NCBI RefSeq assembly: GCF_004569635.1 | Contig: NZ_SPOZ01000014.1 | Location: forward strand, 1 to 64,000 | DNA: 64,000 bases | Direction: 5' to 3' | From: Streptococcus sp. LYSM12 | GTDB taxonomy: Bacteria; Bacillota; Bacilli; Lactobacillales; Streptococcaceae | Part shown: one piece after another, positions 54,713 to 63,740 of the stretch | Layout of the letters: each line of letters opens with the position of its first letter | Numbering within the stretch: position 1 is the stretch's first letter | The notes under the pieces: generated by a model | Told to the model about the DNA's origin: nothing | What the model saw: the letters and a program-made list of their open reading frames with translations, nothing else | The model's database searches: none | Made by a program: the position numbers and the translations under genes

Positions 54713-54751
54713 AAAAGCTAGAAATTCAAGTTGGAATGTCTAGCTTTTTTC
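54713..54751. terminator. likely radA terminator
   Basis: AAAAAGCTAGA / TCTAGCTTTTTT with a 16-nt loop, T-rich on both strands. It lies in the 357-nt gap between radA and carbonic anhydrase. No gene is supported in the rest of that gap. Confidence 0.65.
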
Positions 54752-54937
54752 TATATACCGTCACTCGAAATAAAAGAACTAACCTTGTTGCTATTGGCAG
54801 AAAGCGCCTTTATCCTGTTGAGAAAACATGGCCACTTAGAAACATCCCCGAACAACAAAGAAGTTTATACAATACTTTAACGCTGGTATCGTATTCCTAT
54901 TTCAAATGAACAGATAGACGCTGTCTTGCAAAAACTC

Positions 54938-56299
54938 CTAACCAAAAACGTTCTGCAAGACCTCGCCAATAGTAGTCACGCCAACGACCGTGAGGCCTTT
55001 GGGAATTTCAAGACCGATAAGGGAGTTTTTCGGAGCGTAAATTTTAGTAAAACCTAACTTAGCAGCCTCGTTCATCCGTTGCTCTATGCGGTTGATTCGG
55101 CGGATTTCACCTGTCAAACCAATTTCTCCAATAAAGCATTCTTGAGGATTGGTTGGCTTGTCCTTATAGCTAGAAGCAATCGCAACCGCAACAGCCAAGT
55201 CAATCGCTGGCTCATCTAGCTTAACACCACCTGCTGACTTGAGATAGGCATCTTGATTTTGAAGGAGCAAACCGGCCCGCTTTTCTAAAACTGCCATGAT
55301 AAGACTGGCTCGATTGAAATCAAGCCCTGTCGTTGTTCGCTTGGCATTGCCAAACATGGTCGGTGTCACCAAGGCCTGAACCTCCGCCAAAATAGGGCGC
55401 GTCCCCTCCATGGTCACCACAATTGCAGATCCCGTTGCTCCATCCAATCGCTCTTCCAAAAAGACCTGACTAGGATTTAGAACCTCCACCAACCCGGCCG
55501 ACTGCATCTCAAAAATTCCTATTTCATTGGTCGAGCCAAAACGATTTTTCACCGCACGCAAAATACGAAACGTATGCTGGCGTTCTCCTTCAAAATACAA
55601 TACAGTATCCACCATATGTTCTAGCATACGCGGTCCTGCAAGCGTTCCTTCCTTAGTCACATGTCCCACGATAAAGGTAGCAATATTGTTGGTCTTAGCA
55701 ATCTGCATCAATTCCGCTGTTACCTCTCGAACCTGGCTGACCGAACCTTGAATACTTGCAATCTCAGGACTCATAATCGTCTGGATAGAGTCGATAATCA
55801 AAAAATCAGGCTGAATCTTCTCCACCTCCGCTCGAATACTCTGCATATTGGTCTCAGCATAGAGGTAAAATTCATTGTCAATATCACCGAGGCGTTCGCT
55901 CCGCAACTTGATTTGCTCCGCCGACTCCTCCCCACTAACATAAAGAACAGTCCCGCGACTGGCCAGCTGAGTTGATACTTGTAATAGCAAAGTAGACTTC
56001 CCAATTCCTGGATCTCCACCAATTAGAACAAGACTACCTGGTACCACACCACCACCAAGAACACGATTAAATTCTGCCATATCGGTCTCAACGCGGGTAA
56101 CATTGCTCGAAGTTACTTGATTCAGTTTAATCGGTCTAGTCTTCTCCCCTGTCAAGGATATTCGCGCATTTTTAACTTCTACAACTTCCACTTCCTCCAC
56201 AAAAGAGGACCAGGTGCCACAGTTAGGACAACGTCCTAGATATTTAGGGGAATGATAATCACAATTTTGACAGACAAAGGTTGCTTTTTTCTTTGCCAT
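54938..56299 (-). CDS. radA: DNA repair protein RadA
   Basis: 453 residues. N-terminal zinc finger ([18 protein letters not shown]), RecA-like ATPase with [12 protein letters not shown], the RadA motif KNRFGS, and a C-terminal Lon-protease-like domain. A DnaB-like branch-migration helicase used in repair and transformation recombination. It starts 2 nt after dut. Confidence 0.96.
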   Translation of the reverse strand: MAKKKATFVCQNCDYHSPKYLGRCPNCGTWSSFVEEVEVVEVKNARISLTGEKTRPIKLNQVTSSNVTRVETDMAEFNRVLGGGVVPGSLVLIGGDPGIGKSTLLLQVSTQLASRGTVLYVSGEESAEQIKLRSERLGDIDNEFYLYAETNMQSIRAEVEKIQPDFLIIDSIQTIMSPEIASIQGSVSQVREVTAELMQIAKTNNIATFIVGHVTKEGTLAGPRMLEHMVDTVLYFEGERQHTFRILRAVKNRFGSTNEIGIFEMQSAGLVEVLNPSQVFLEERLDGATGSAIVVTMEGTRPILAEVQALVTPTMFGNAKRTTTGLDFNRASLIMAVLEKRAGLLLQNQDAYLKSAGGVKLDEPAIDLAVAVAIASSYKDKPTNPQECFIGEIGLTGEIRRINRIEQRMNEAAKLGFTKIYAPKNSLIGLEIPKGLTVVGVTTIGEVLQNVFG

Positions 56300-56301
56300 G
56301 C

Positions 56302-56745
56302 TTAATTCCCCGTTGAGCCGAAACCGCCTGTACGCGTTCCTGTTGCTTCATCACCGTCTACTAATAAAAATGAAGCAAAGACCGCTTGGACAATTCGCTC
56401 CCCAACTTCAAGCACAACTGTCTTATCGGTAATATTTTGCATTTGAGCAAAGATATGCCCCTCATTAGCTGGATTACCATAATAATCACCATCAATCACA
56501 CCGACCGAGTTAATCAAGACCAACCCTTTCTTGCGGGGATTAGACGAACGATCATAGAGATAAAGCACCTCACCTGTCTGCATATAGGCTTTGACACCCG
56601 TTGGCACTAACTGAATCTCACCTGGGGCAAGCACTATACGCTCTGCTACTTTCAAGTCATAGCCCGCTGCATGCGCTGTTTCTCGCTTTGGTAGCAAGCT
56701 CTCATCTGTAAAGTGCGATACTAATTCAAATCCACGTTGTTTCAT
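56302..56745 (-). CDS. dut: dUTP diphosphatase
   Basis: 147 residues, trimeric dUTPase. Conserved motifs: [32 protein letters not shown] and RTGGFGSTG. It hydrolyses dUTP to dUMP, keeping uracil out of DNA. First gene of dut-radA with a -10 TATAAT at 56787-56792. Confidence 0.95.
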   Translation of the reverse strand: MKQRGFELVSHFTDESLLPKRETAHAAGYDLKVAERIVLAPGEIQLVPTGVKAYMQTGEVLYLYDRSSNPRKKGLVLINSVGVIDGDYYGNPANEGHIFAQMQNITDKTVVLEVGERIVQAVFASFLLVDGDEATGTRTGGFGSTGN

Positions 56746-56833
56746 GTCTATCTCCTAACATTTCAAATAGTCTACAGTCACCTACCATTATACTATAATA
56801 TTCGTAAAAAATGATGAAAAGGGAGGTAGGCCA

Positions 56834-57691
56834 TCACTTCCTTTCTGACACACCGTATTCTGCCACTTCTGTTTCCAAGCGGTCCGCCATATCGCTCAAA
56901 TCAGCAGTTCGTAATAGAACAAGCCCTTTTTGAATCATCAAATCATCATTCTGACAGATTCCTAAACGTACCCAGGTAAATCCTAATTGATCAACACGCA
57001 GGCTGTCTCTCGCCAGTTCATGAGCTTTCTGTGTCACCCTCAGGCAATTTTTAACATCACCTTCATGGAGAAAAACAGTTCCCATATTTGCTAAGAGAGA
57101 AAATTGACTGCTAATAGACCCACGAAAAACACGGTACTTTTCTAAGGAAAGCAGCACTTTTTCAGCAATCTTCTCCATTTGAGCAGGTGAAAAGCAGATA
57201 AGAACTGCATTTAATTTGCGAAGATCCGATAGATACCATGTATTGCATTTTTCTAATTCCTGCCACATTTCTTGAGCGAGAATGCGTGAAGTATCTCCAA
57301 TACCGTCTTGACAAATGGACAGACATAACTGGTATAGCTTGGCAATTCGTTCTACTCGAATATCTTGATGTCTTTCTAAATAATGATGACACTTCTCAAG
57401 CATTTCCTGAAACTCACTACCTTTCCGCACATTCGATGAAAAGTTTTCAAAATTTTCAATAATCTTAGATCTCTCTGTCGGAGTATAATAATGACAGATA
57501 TAGTCAAATTCTGCAAAGCTCATATCGAGCTGTCGGAGGATATGTTCAAATTTCTCTAAATTAGGTACTTCTTTATTATTCTCAATTTTCGAGAGAGTCG
57601 TGCGCGATAGAAAATCACCACAAATCGCTCGCTGTGTCAACCCTTTTCCCTGTCGAATCTCCTTTAATACTGTACCAAAATCCCAGCGCAT
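56834..57691 (-). CDS. Rgg/MutR-family transcription regulator
   Basis: 285 residues from the ATG at 57691 (AAGGAGGT 8 nt upstream); a longer reading is unlikely. An N-terminal HTH (GTVLKEIRQGKGLTQRAICG ... SRTTLSKIEN) at about 5-60 is followed by the helical repeat C-terminal domain that binds short peptides. Rgg proteins are direct receptors for imported pheromones. It is divergent from the bacteriocin-like/ABC operon, whose promoter box overlaps the rgg leader. A peptide gene with the same box lies at 60513. Confidence 0.9.
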   Translation of the reverse strand: MRWDFGTVLKEIRQGKGLTQRAICGDFLSRTTLSKIENNKEVPNLEKFEHILRQLDMSFAEFDYICHYYTPTERSKIIENFENFSSNVRKGSEFQEMLEKCHHYLERHQDIRVERIAKLYQLCLSICQDGIGDTSRILAQEMWQELEKCNTWYLSDLRKLNAVLICFSPAQMEKIAEKVLLSLEKYRVFRGSISSQFSLLANMGTVFLHEGDVKNCLRVTQKAHELARDSLRVDQLGFTWVRLGICQNDDLMIQKGLVLLRTADLSDMADRLETEVAEYGVSERK

Positions 57692-57703
57692 CACAGGCAC
57701 CTC

Positions 57704-57749
57704 CTTATGATGTGAATATTGTTTACATTTTCTAAAAACTCTATACATA
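57704..57749 (+). promoter_or_regulatory. predicted Rgg box and promoter of the secreted-protein/ABC operon
   Basis: A 25-nt box (57704-57728) with core TGATGTGAATATTGTTTACA, repeated at 60406 with one difference. It ends in a -35 TTTACA (57722-57727); a weak -10 lies about 16 nt on (TACATA). The box overlaps the rgg ribosome site on the other strand, allowing the same protein to affect both genes. About 210 nt of leader lead to the first ATG at 57969. Confidence 0.6.
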
Positions 57750-57968
57750 TATGATATCATATTGTAAAAGAAAAAAGAATTGTGAATTCATGAAAACGAC
57801 TATATAATCAGTGCTACCTATCTTTTACCCGTCCTTTTAATAGGAACACGGAATCATAATTTATAAACGCATCTCTTATTCATTCTAGAAAGGAAAAATA
57901 AAGGAACCTACGGATTGAGTGAATAAGACCGCAATCTTATTAGCCTATCCGAAAGAAAGGAACATACC

Positions 57969-58298
57969 ATGAAAAAACTTAGACAATTCATACTGTTAGG
58001 CACACTACTAGCTACAACTACCTACGGAATTACGGCCTTTGCTGCTACTTACGGAAACAATGCACATGGGGTCAAAAATACTGAACACTTTCAACTTTAT
58101 TATGTAGGAGAAGCTTGGACTAATCAACGAGGAAATAGCGCTTGGATAAAATACTATCGTAACGGTTCTTTTATTGGTTCAGCAGTAGCTTACAAAGATA
58201 ACTGGAGAACCGATAATGGAAAAGTGTACGACAGCGTCACCATTTGGGACTCTATGAACCCTTGGGCTCCTAAAACAACCTTTACTTATAAACTATAA
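57969..58298 (+). CDS. small secreted protein, possibly lactococcin 972-like bacteriocin
   Basis: 109 residues. Sec signal peptide with hydrophobic core FILLGTLLATTTYGI and cleavage likely after TAFA-A, leaving about 83 residues. The mature part is rich in Trp, Tyr, Asn and Gly (AWTNQRGNSAWIKYYRNGSF) and has no cysteine. The length, composition and following ABC genes recall the lactococcin 972 family, but the match is by eye and uncertain. GAAAGGA precedes the ATG. It heads an operon of four genes. Confidence 0.55.
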   Translation: MKKLRQFILLGTLLATTTYGITAFAATYGNNAHGVKNTEHFQLYYVGEAWTNQRGNSAWIKYYRNGSFIGSAVAYKDNWRTDNGKVYDSVTIWDSMNPWAPKTTFTYKL

Positions 58299-58315
58299 CT
58301 GATAAAAGGAGAGCT

Positions 58316-58714
58316 ATGAAACAACATCTCAACAACTACCTATTGCCATTAGCAGTATTAGATATTGGGACAATGTTAGTGCTCTCCTTTTACATTTATT
58401 ATGGAAAAAGGATCTTTTTCCCTTTTATTTTCTTATCAGTTATAAACTATATTATTACATCTATCATCCTGTTCTCTCACAAAAAAACGATCTATGTCCA
58501 TCATCTACTAGGGAAATCAAAAATCGATTTTCTATCTGACTATATGAAAATGCAAACCCTCATTATGACTTTAAACACTGTCCTATTTACAAGTGTCCTG
58601 TTCGTCACACAAGTCACCGTAGGAAAACAAATCTTCATTTTCACGGAATGTTGTCTCATTCTTCTTCTCACCAATTCATTGGTCTACTTTATCTTTTTAA
58701 GGAGCTACCTATGA
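58316..58714 (+). CDS. small membrane protein, candidate immunity or transporter subunit
   Basis: 132 residues with four predicted membrane segments (LPLAVLDIGTMLVLSFYIYY first). No family recognised. AAAAGGAG precedes the ATG; the stop overlaps the next start (ATGA). A position between the secreted protein and ABC genes is where immunity proteins are often found. Confidence 0.55.
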   Translation: MKQHLNNYLLPLAVLDIGTMLVLSFYIYYGKRIFFPFIFLSVINYIITSIILFSHKKTIYVHHLLGKSKIDFLSDYMKMQTLIMTLNTVLFTSVLFVTQVTVGKQIFIFTECCLILLLTNSLVYFIFLRSYL

Positions 58715-59559
58715 AAAGTATCTATTTCTTGATGTTCAAAAAACGTTGGTATCTCTTTGGCCTACTAGCCCTTATCACTCTTTCGATGAATCTTTTCTTA
58801 TGGAACGAAGCAAGTCAATTGATTCGTGTCTATCCAATGTTAGAAATGATGAAAACAGAAGGAGATAAGGGAAGTTATGAAATGTATTACAATCCTCCCG
58901 TGACTACTGGAGGTCTGGTAACAGAGCCAAGTAAAGAAGAACGGACAATCCTCTATCAGATAGTAGCTCCCTATGTAGACCAACTCGCCACCCATAAAAT
59001 AGAGTATTTTCAGGGAGGCGAGCTAGTCCCAATGACAGACAATGACCTCCAGGTAGCCTTGCTTTCGGAAGAATTACCCCCACTTTTCTTTGATGACCTG
59101 TTGGTACATGATTTGAATGAAATCGACTATCAGCAACTCTCAGCTGCTATTTGCGACAGCCACTTTCCAGTCACCATCCAACCCATTCGAGAACGCTACC
59201 AGATTCAGAAAAACTATTACCTAAAAAATTTCTTCTTCGGAGCCATCGTTTCCCTTATCCTTTTTCTCTTTGGAAATCTGATTGTCGCTTGGTTGATTGG
59301 GGCAACGCTCAAGATTTGCCAAGAAGAGCTCGCTGTTTTACGACTAATTGGTTTAACACAAAAACAACTCTATTACTATACGACAGGACTCTTTCTCATA
59401 CCGATGTTCGTAGGTCTTTTCCTCTTTTTCCTACTCGTATGGACGATGGGAGTTGGACTTATTCTCGCTGATGCCCTATACCTATCTGCCGTCAACAGTC
59501 TCCTGCTAGGTTTCACTTATTTCTTGACTTGCTATCGTTTGAAAGGAGCACTTCAATGA
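58711..59559 (+). CDS. FtsX/MacB-like ABC exporter permease
   Basis: 282 residues from the ATG at 58711 (AAGGAG). One N-terminal membrane segment, an outside domain of about 150 residues, then three C-terminal segments with EELAVLRLIGLTQKQLYYY between them, the layout of FtsX-like permeases. It is shorter than the usual bacteriocin-associated membrane proteins of lactococcin 972 loci (about 650-700 residues). The stop overlaps the ATPase start. Confidence 0.75.
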   Translation: MKSIYFLMFKKRWYLFGLLALITLSMNLFLWNEASQLIRVYPMLEMMKTEGDKGSYEMYYNPPVTTGGLVTEPSKEERTILYQIVAPYVDQLATHKIEYFQGGELVPMTDNDLQVALLSEELPPLFFDDLLVHDLNEIDYQQLSAAICDSHFPVTIQPIRERYQIQKNYYLKNFFFGAIVSLILFLFGNLIVAWLIGATLKICQEELAVLRLIGLTQKQLYYYTTGLFLIPMFVGLFLFFLLVWTMGVGLILADALYLSAVNSLLLGFTYFLTCYRLKGALQ

Positions 59560-60212
59560 TTGTTATCAAAGGTTTAAGCAAATCTTATCAAGACAAGAAT
59601 ATTTTCACAGATGTAGACTTTGAAGCGTCCGCTGGACAAGTCATTGTACTCATGGGAAAATCTGGCGTTGGCAAGTCCACTTTCTTGGATATTCTTGCAG
59701 GCTTAAAATCCGCCCCTATCACGTCCTATACCTATAAAGGAAACGAAATAGCTGTTCAAGATGATGAGGTCATGAGTGCCTTTCGCAACCAACATATCGG
59801 CTATATCCCTCAGGATTTCGCTTTGATACAGGACTATTCTGTGAAAGAAAATCTGCTTCTGCCCGCCCTCTATCATCCTCATCTAACAGCTGAAACTATT
59901 AAACAAACTGTGCTAGACTTGGCTAAGAAATTTGATGTAACAGACATTTTAGCCCATAAAGTCAGAGATATTTCCGGTGGCCAAAAACAACGCGTTGCCA
60001 TTATTCGCAGTCTGGTTCTAGACCCTGATATTTTACTAGCAGATGAACCAACCGCCAATCTGGATCCAGAGAATGTTCAACTCGTCCTTCAGTTTTTCAA
60101 GGAGCAACAAACCGCTGGAAAAATCTTGATTATTGCGACCCATGATGAGCGACTTTGTGAACTCGCCACTCATCTCTATCAGATTGAGAATAAGAAGCTA
60201 TCCTTGAAATGA
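59556..60212 (+). CDS. ABC transporter ATP-binding protein
   Basis: 218 residues from the ATG at 59556 (AAAGGAG). Walker A GKSGVGKST, Q-loop YIPQDFAL, signature DISGGQKQRVA, Walker B DILLADEPTANL and H-loop ATHDE are all present. LolD/MacB-type ATPase working with the preceding FtsX-like permease, either exporting the secreted protein or giving self-immunity. MITE M18 lies 5 nt after the stop. Confidence 0.92.
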   Translation: MIVIKGLSKSYQDKNIFTDVDFEASAGQVIVLMGKSGVGKSTFLDILAGLKSAPITSYTYKGNEIAVQDDEVMSAFRNQHIGYIPQDFALIQDYSVKENLLLPALYHPHLTAETIKQTVLDLAKKFDVTDILAHKVRDISGGQKQRVAIIRSLVLDPDILLADEPTANLDPENVQLVLQFFKEQQTAGKILIIATHDERLCELATHLYQIENKKLSLK

Positions 60213-60217
60213 GATAG

Positions 60218-60308
60218 TTTAGTCTTTTCGTTTGCTTTTAGTACTAGAGGCTATACTGGAGTACGGCAAAGCGAGTGAACGAAGAATAAGAGAAACGAAA
60301 TGACTATA
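60218..60308 (+). repeat. TA-flanked MITE, shortened copy M18
   Basis: 91 bp, TTTAGTCTTTTCGTTTGC to GAAACGAAATGACTATA, missing about 15 bp of the middle. It separates the ABC operon from the peptide gene. Confidence 0.83.
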
Positions 60309-60405
60309 TTCCCCTGAAAACGAAGATTAGCCTACTATAGAAAACAGGTTCAAGATAGGGCACTAGAAAGGGACTATCTATGACAGAAAACGATACACGT
60401 ACTCG

Positions 60406-60451
60406 CTTATGATGTGAGTATTGTTTACATCTTACAAACACGCTTTAAATA
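60406..60451 (+). promoter_or_regulatory. second predicted Rgg box and promoter, for the 36-codon peptide gene
   Basis: 24 of 25 nt (60406-60430) match the box at 57704; TTTACA (60424-60429) serves as -35 and TAAATA (60446-60451) as -10 with 16-nt spacing. The identity outside the box is also high. The shared arrangement suggests one regulator drives both. Confidence 0.6.
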
Positions 60452-60512
60452 CACAGCACTATCCGCCGCATACTCTTATAAAAATAAACCGCATTTTAGG
60501 GGGAAACATATT

Positions 60513-60623
60513 ATGAAATATGCAAAATATCTTAGACTACTTTTTACCATATTAATGTTTATTTCCACATTGAACCTACCTGCATTATTAGAAAAAGGCT
60601 GGGAATATCTATGGGGAGTTTGA
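60513..60623 (+). CDS. 36-residue candidate pheromone precursor (Rgg-cognate)
   Basis: Starts at ATG 60513 behind AGGGGGA. Basic N-terminus (MKYAKYLR), a hydrophobic middle (LLFTILMFISTLNLPALL) and an acidic, aromatic end (EKGWEYLWGV). This is the layout of short Rgg-pathway pheromone precursors; the two tryptophans near the C-terminus recall ComS/XIP and RtgS peptides. A longer reading from 60414 runs through the promoter and is unlikely. A weak stem-T element follows at about 60697-60724. Confidence 0.55.
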   Translation: MKYAKYLRLLFTILMFISTLNLPALLEKGWEYLWGV

Positions 60624-60953
60624 CAGCAACATCTTTTCTAAGCTGACTATATGATACCGCCGGCTTAGTAGGAATTATCAGCATGATAGTTCAAAAATAG
60701 CATCTCTCGTGGTGCTGTTTTCATTTATCCAAACACAAACTGATGATAATCATTCTACGCAGAATCCACCAAGCTTGAATAGTTCATGGAATGTCTATGC
60801 TTGATCACTTCACCGTCTTTCACTCAGACAAGTGGTCTAATCTTATCTATTTTCTCCATACCTATGCCATGTGAGAACAAAATTGCCTCATGCAAATTTT
60901 TCACAAATATGATAGAATGGAAGTACTGATTATTCCCAAAGAGAGGAAGCAAG
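60624..60953. other. gap upstream of gpsA
   Basis: No gene supported. A weak terminator-like stem at about 60697-60724 and a -10 TAGAAT at 60913-60918 for gpsA are all I see. Confidence 0.4.
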
Positions 60954-61970
60954 ATGAACAAACAAAAAATTGCCGTACTCGGTCCAGGTTCCTGGGGAAC
61001 AGCCCTGTCACAGGTTCTCAATGATAATGGTCACGAGGTACGTATCTGGGGAAATGTCCCTGAGCAAATCGAGGAAATCAATCAATTCCATACCAACAAA
61101 CGCTATTTCAAGGATATTGTCCTAGATCCAGCTATCAAGGCTTATAAGGAGTTGAGCGAAGCTCTAGACGGTGTTGATGCAGTGTTATTGGTCGTGCCAA
61201 CCAAGGTCATGCGCTTGGTCGCAAAACAAGTCGCTGAAACGCTGGATCACAAGGTAGTGGTCATGCATGCTTCTAAAGGGCTCGAGCCAGAAAGCCACAA
61301 ACGCCTGTCTACGGTCCTAGAAGAAGAAATTCCTGCCACACTTCGGAGCGAGATTGTCGTGGTATCTGGACCAAGTCATGCGGAAGAAACCATTATTCGC
61401 GACCTGACCCTCATCTCAGCAGCTTCTAAAGACTTAGAATGCGCCCAGTATGTCCAAAATCTTTTTAGCAACCACTACTTCCGCCTCTATACCAACAACG
61501 ATGTCATAGGTGTTGAAACAGCTGGCGCACTGAAAAATATCATTGCAGTTGGTGCCGGTGCTCTTCATGGACTCGGTTATGGCGACAATGCCAAGGCTGC
61601 CATTATCGCCCGTGGTCTAACCGAAATCACCCGACTAGGAGTTGAAATGGGAGCCAATCCCTTGACCTACAGCGGTCTATCCGGAGTTGGCGACTTGATT
61701 GTCACTGGAACCTCTATCCATTCGCGCAACTGGCGGGCAGGGGATCAGCTCGGACGCGGTGAGAAGTTGGAAGACATCGAACGCAACATGGGCATGGTCA
61801 TCGAGGGAATTTCTACTACTAAAGTCGCTTACGAACTGGCTCAAGAACTCGGGGTCTATATGCCGATTACCCAAGCTATTTACAGTGTCATCTACCAAGG
61901 AGCTAGCATTGACGAAGCAATCAAACATATCATGTCTAGCGAATTCCGTCAGGAAAATGAATGGTCATAA
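60954..61970 (+). CDS. gpsA: glycerol-3-phosphate dehydrogenase (NAD(P)+)
   Basis: 338 residues. N-terminal nucleotide-binding motif [12 protein letters not shown], catalytic region with [16 protein letters not shown] and the lysine in it, C-terminal helical domain. It reduces dihydroxyacetone phosphate to sn-glycerol 3-phosphate for phospholipids and teichoic acids. GAGAGGA precedes the ATG. It forms a pair with galU, 11 nt downstream. Confidence 0.96.
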   Translation: MNKQKIAVLGPGSWGTALSQVLNDNGHEVRIWGNVPEQIEEINQFHTNKRYFKDIVLDPAIKAYKELSEALDGVDAVLLVVPTKVMRLVAKQVAETLDHKVVVMHASKGLEPESHKRLSTVLEEEIPATLRSEIVVVSGPSHAEETIIRDLTLISAASKDLECAQYVQNLFSNHYFRLYTNNDVIGVETAGALKNIIAVGAGALHGLGYGDNAKAAIIARGLTEITRLGVEMGANPLTYSGLSGVGDLIVTGTSIHSRNWRAGDQLGRGEKLEDIERNMGMVIEGISTTKVAYELAQELGVYMPITQAIYSVIYQGASIDEAIKHIMSSEFRQENEWS

Positions 61971-61981
61971 AGGAGAAAAAT

Positions 61982-62881
61982 ATGGCAAAAAAAGTTAGAA
62001 AAGCCGTGATTCCAGCAGCTGGATTGGGAACTCGCTTCCTACCTGCTACCAAGGCCTTGGCAAAAGAAATGTTGCCAATTGTGGACAAACCAACCATTCA
62101 ATTCATTGTCGAAGAGGCACTTGCTTCAGGAATTGAAGATATTTTAGTCGTTACTGGAAAATCAAAACGCTCCATTGAAGACCATTTTGACTCTAATTTT
62201 GAATTGGAATATAATCTTAAAGAAAAAGGAAAAAATGACCTTTTAAAATTAGTTGACGAAACAACAGGTATTCGCCTGCACTTCATCCGCCAAAGCCATC
62301 CTCGGGGCTTAGGTGATGCCGTCTTACAGGCCAAGGCCTTTGTTGGAAATGAACCCTTTGTCGTCATGCTCGGGGATGATTTAATGGACATCACCAATAA
62401 AAAAACAATTCCGCTCACTAAGCAGTTGATGAATGATTATGAAAAGACACATGCCTCCACCATTGCGGTAATGCCGGTTCCCCATGAAGAAGTATCTTCA
62501 TATGGGGTTATTGCTCCACAAAGTGAGGGGATCAATGGTCTATATAGCGTAGATACATTTGTAGAAAAACCTGCACCTGAAGACGCACCATCTGACCTTG
62601 CAATCATCGGTCGCTACCTCCTCACTCCTGAAATCTTTGATATTCTGGAAAATCAAAAACCCGGGGCAGGAAATGAGATTCAATTGACAGATGCCATTGA
62701 TACGCTCAATAAGACGCAACGTGTCTTTGCCCGCGAGTTTAAAGGCAACCGCTACGATGTAGGGGATAAATTTGGCTTCATGAAGACATCGATTGACTAT
62801 GCTTTGCAACATCCGCAAGTCAAGGATGATTTGAAACAATATCTCATCGAACTTGGTAAAAAATTAGAAGAGAAAAAATAA
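61982..62881 (+). CDS. galU: UTP--glucose-1-phosphate uridylyltransferase
   Basis: 299 residues from the ATG at 61982 (AAAGGAG); an earlier start inside gpsA is unlikely. Nucleotidyltransferase motif [20 protein letters not shown], then VEKP and GNRYDVGDK. It makes UDP-glucose for capsule, glycolipid and Leloir pathways. Downstream 62882-63110 shows no gene or clear terminator. Confidence 0.96.
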   Translation: MAKKVRKAVIPAAGLGTRFLPATKALAKEMLPIVDKPTIQFIVEEALASGIEDILVVTGKSKRSIEDHFDSNFELEYNLKEKGKNDLLKLVDETTGIRLHFIRQSHPRGLGDAVLQAKAFVGNEPFVVMLGDDLMDITNKKTIPLTKQLMNDYEKTHASTIAVMPVPHEEVSSYGVIAPQSEGINGLYSVDTFVEKPAPEDAPSDLAIIGRYLLTPEIFDILENQKPGAGNEIQLTDAIDTLNKTQRVFAREFKGNRYDVGDKFGFMKTSIDYALQHPQVKDDLKQYLIELGKKLEEKK

Positions 62882-63110
62882 AAAAGTCACGAATTCTTTC
62901 TAGTAGTTCAACTACGGATAGAACGGACCGATGTATACTCCCAAATTTGTAAAATCCAACTAAATCATAAAAGTCTATATAGTCATCATCCTATCTCTAT
63001 ACATGAATAACATCTTGCTTAGATAGTCTTATGATATACTATATACAAGAAACCAAAACGAGACTCTACCGTATCTATTAACATTTAGAAGTTTATCAGG
63101 AAACTATGAT

Positions 63111-63599
63111 ATGAAAGCAATTATTTTAAAAGAGTCAGAAAACACTGAAAAAACCGCTCTTTACCGTGTCTTTAAAGAAGCAAAACCATATTTTAACAAA
63201 ATAGAGGGACGAGACCCTTTAAAACCACTTATCCCCATCAATGACCTAATTCCCGATATTCCCGCAGAAAATTGCTATTGTTTCAGCATCTATTATGGAG
63301 AGACAATTATTGGGTATTTATGGGTGTTTAATGATTCCCCGTCTAGCTACTATATTTTACACTTTTATATTTCTAAAAAATTTAGAAATCTTGGTCTGGG
63401 AAAGCTAGCGATCAAAGAATTGGAAAATAGATACAATCCCGCTCAATTAAAAAAGGCAGAACTAGTTGTTTCAGCCAATAATTACCTGGGTTTACGTTTT
63501 TGGAATTCAGTAGGATTTAATAAAATGATAAACGTCTACAAAGAAGATGACATCGGTGCAACCTCCGTCGAACTTGAGCTACAAAAAATATATAGATAG
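63111..63599 (+). CDS. GNAT family N-acetyltransferase
   Basis: 162 residues. The acetyl-CoA binding motif is FYISKKFRNLGLGKLAIKEL, followed by VVSANNYLGLRFWNSVGF. The acceptor is unknown. AGGAAA precedes the ATG. It stands alone between galU and the rhomboid gene. Confidence 0.85.
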   Translation: MKAIILKESENTEKTALYRVFKEAKPYFNKIEGRDPLKPLIPINDLIPDIPAENCYCFSIYYGETIIGYLWVFNDSPSSYYILHFYISKKFRNLGLGKLAIKELENRYNPAQLKKAELVVSANNYLGLRFWNSVGFNKMINVYKEDDIGATSVELELQKIYR

Positions 63600-63650
63600 T
63601 AGTATTCCTCTTTCCTCGTCCAATTGCATGGTCCTGCCACTTCAAACAAT

Positions 63651-63696
63651 AACGTATCGTTGAATAGGACGTTTGACATACGCAACGATACGTTTT
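63651..63696 (+). terminator. terminator after the GNAT gene
   Basis: AACGTATCGTTG / CAACGATACGTT, 20-nt loop, followed by TTCT. A moderate terminator that could serve both convergent genes. Confidence 0.6.
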
Positions 63697-63740
63697 CTAA
63701 AATCTATCCAATCCGTCAGGCTTTTGATAGCTTCTTAAAA

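Noticed and set aside
54658-54909. 83-codon plus-strand frame between carbonic anhydrase and radA
   Set aside because: It lacks a ribosome site, spans a terminator stem, and matches nothing recognisable.
57798-57815. Five-codon frame (MKTTI) in the leader of the secreted-protein gene
   Set aside because: No ribosome site and too short to be a pheromone precursor.
60414-60512. Longer N-terminal reading of the peptide gene
   Set aside because: It would begin inside the conserved promoter box and run through the -35 and -10; the internal ATG at 60513 has the ribosome site.
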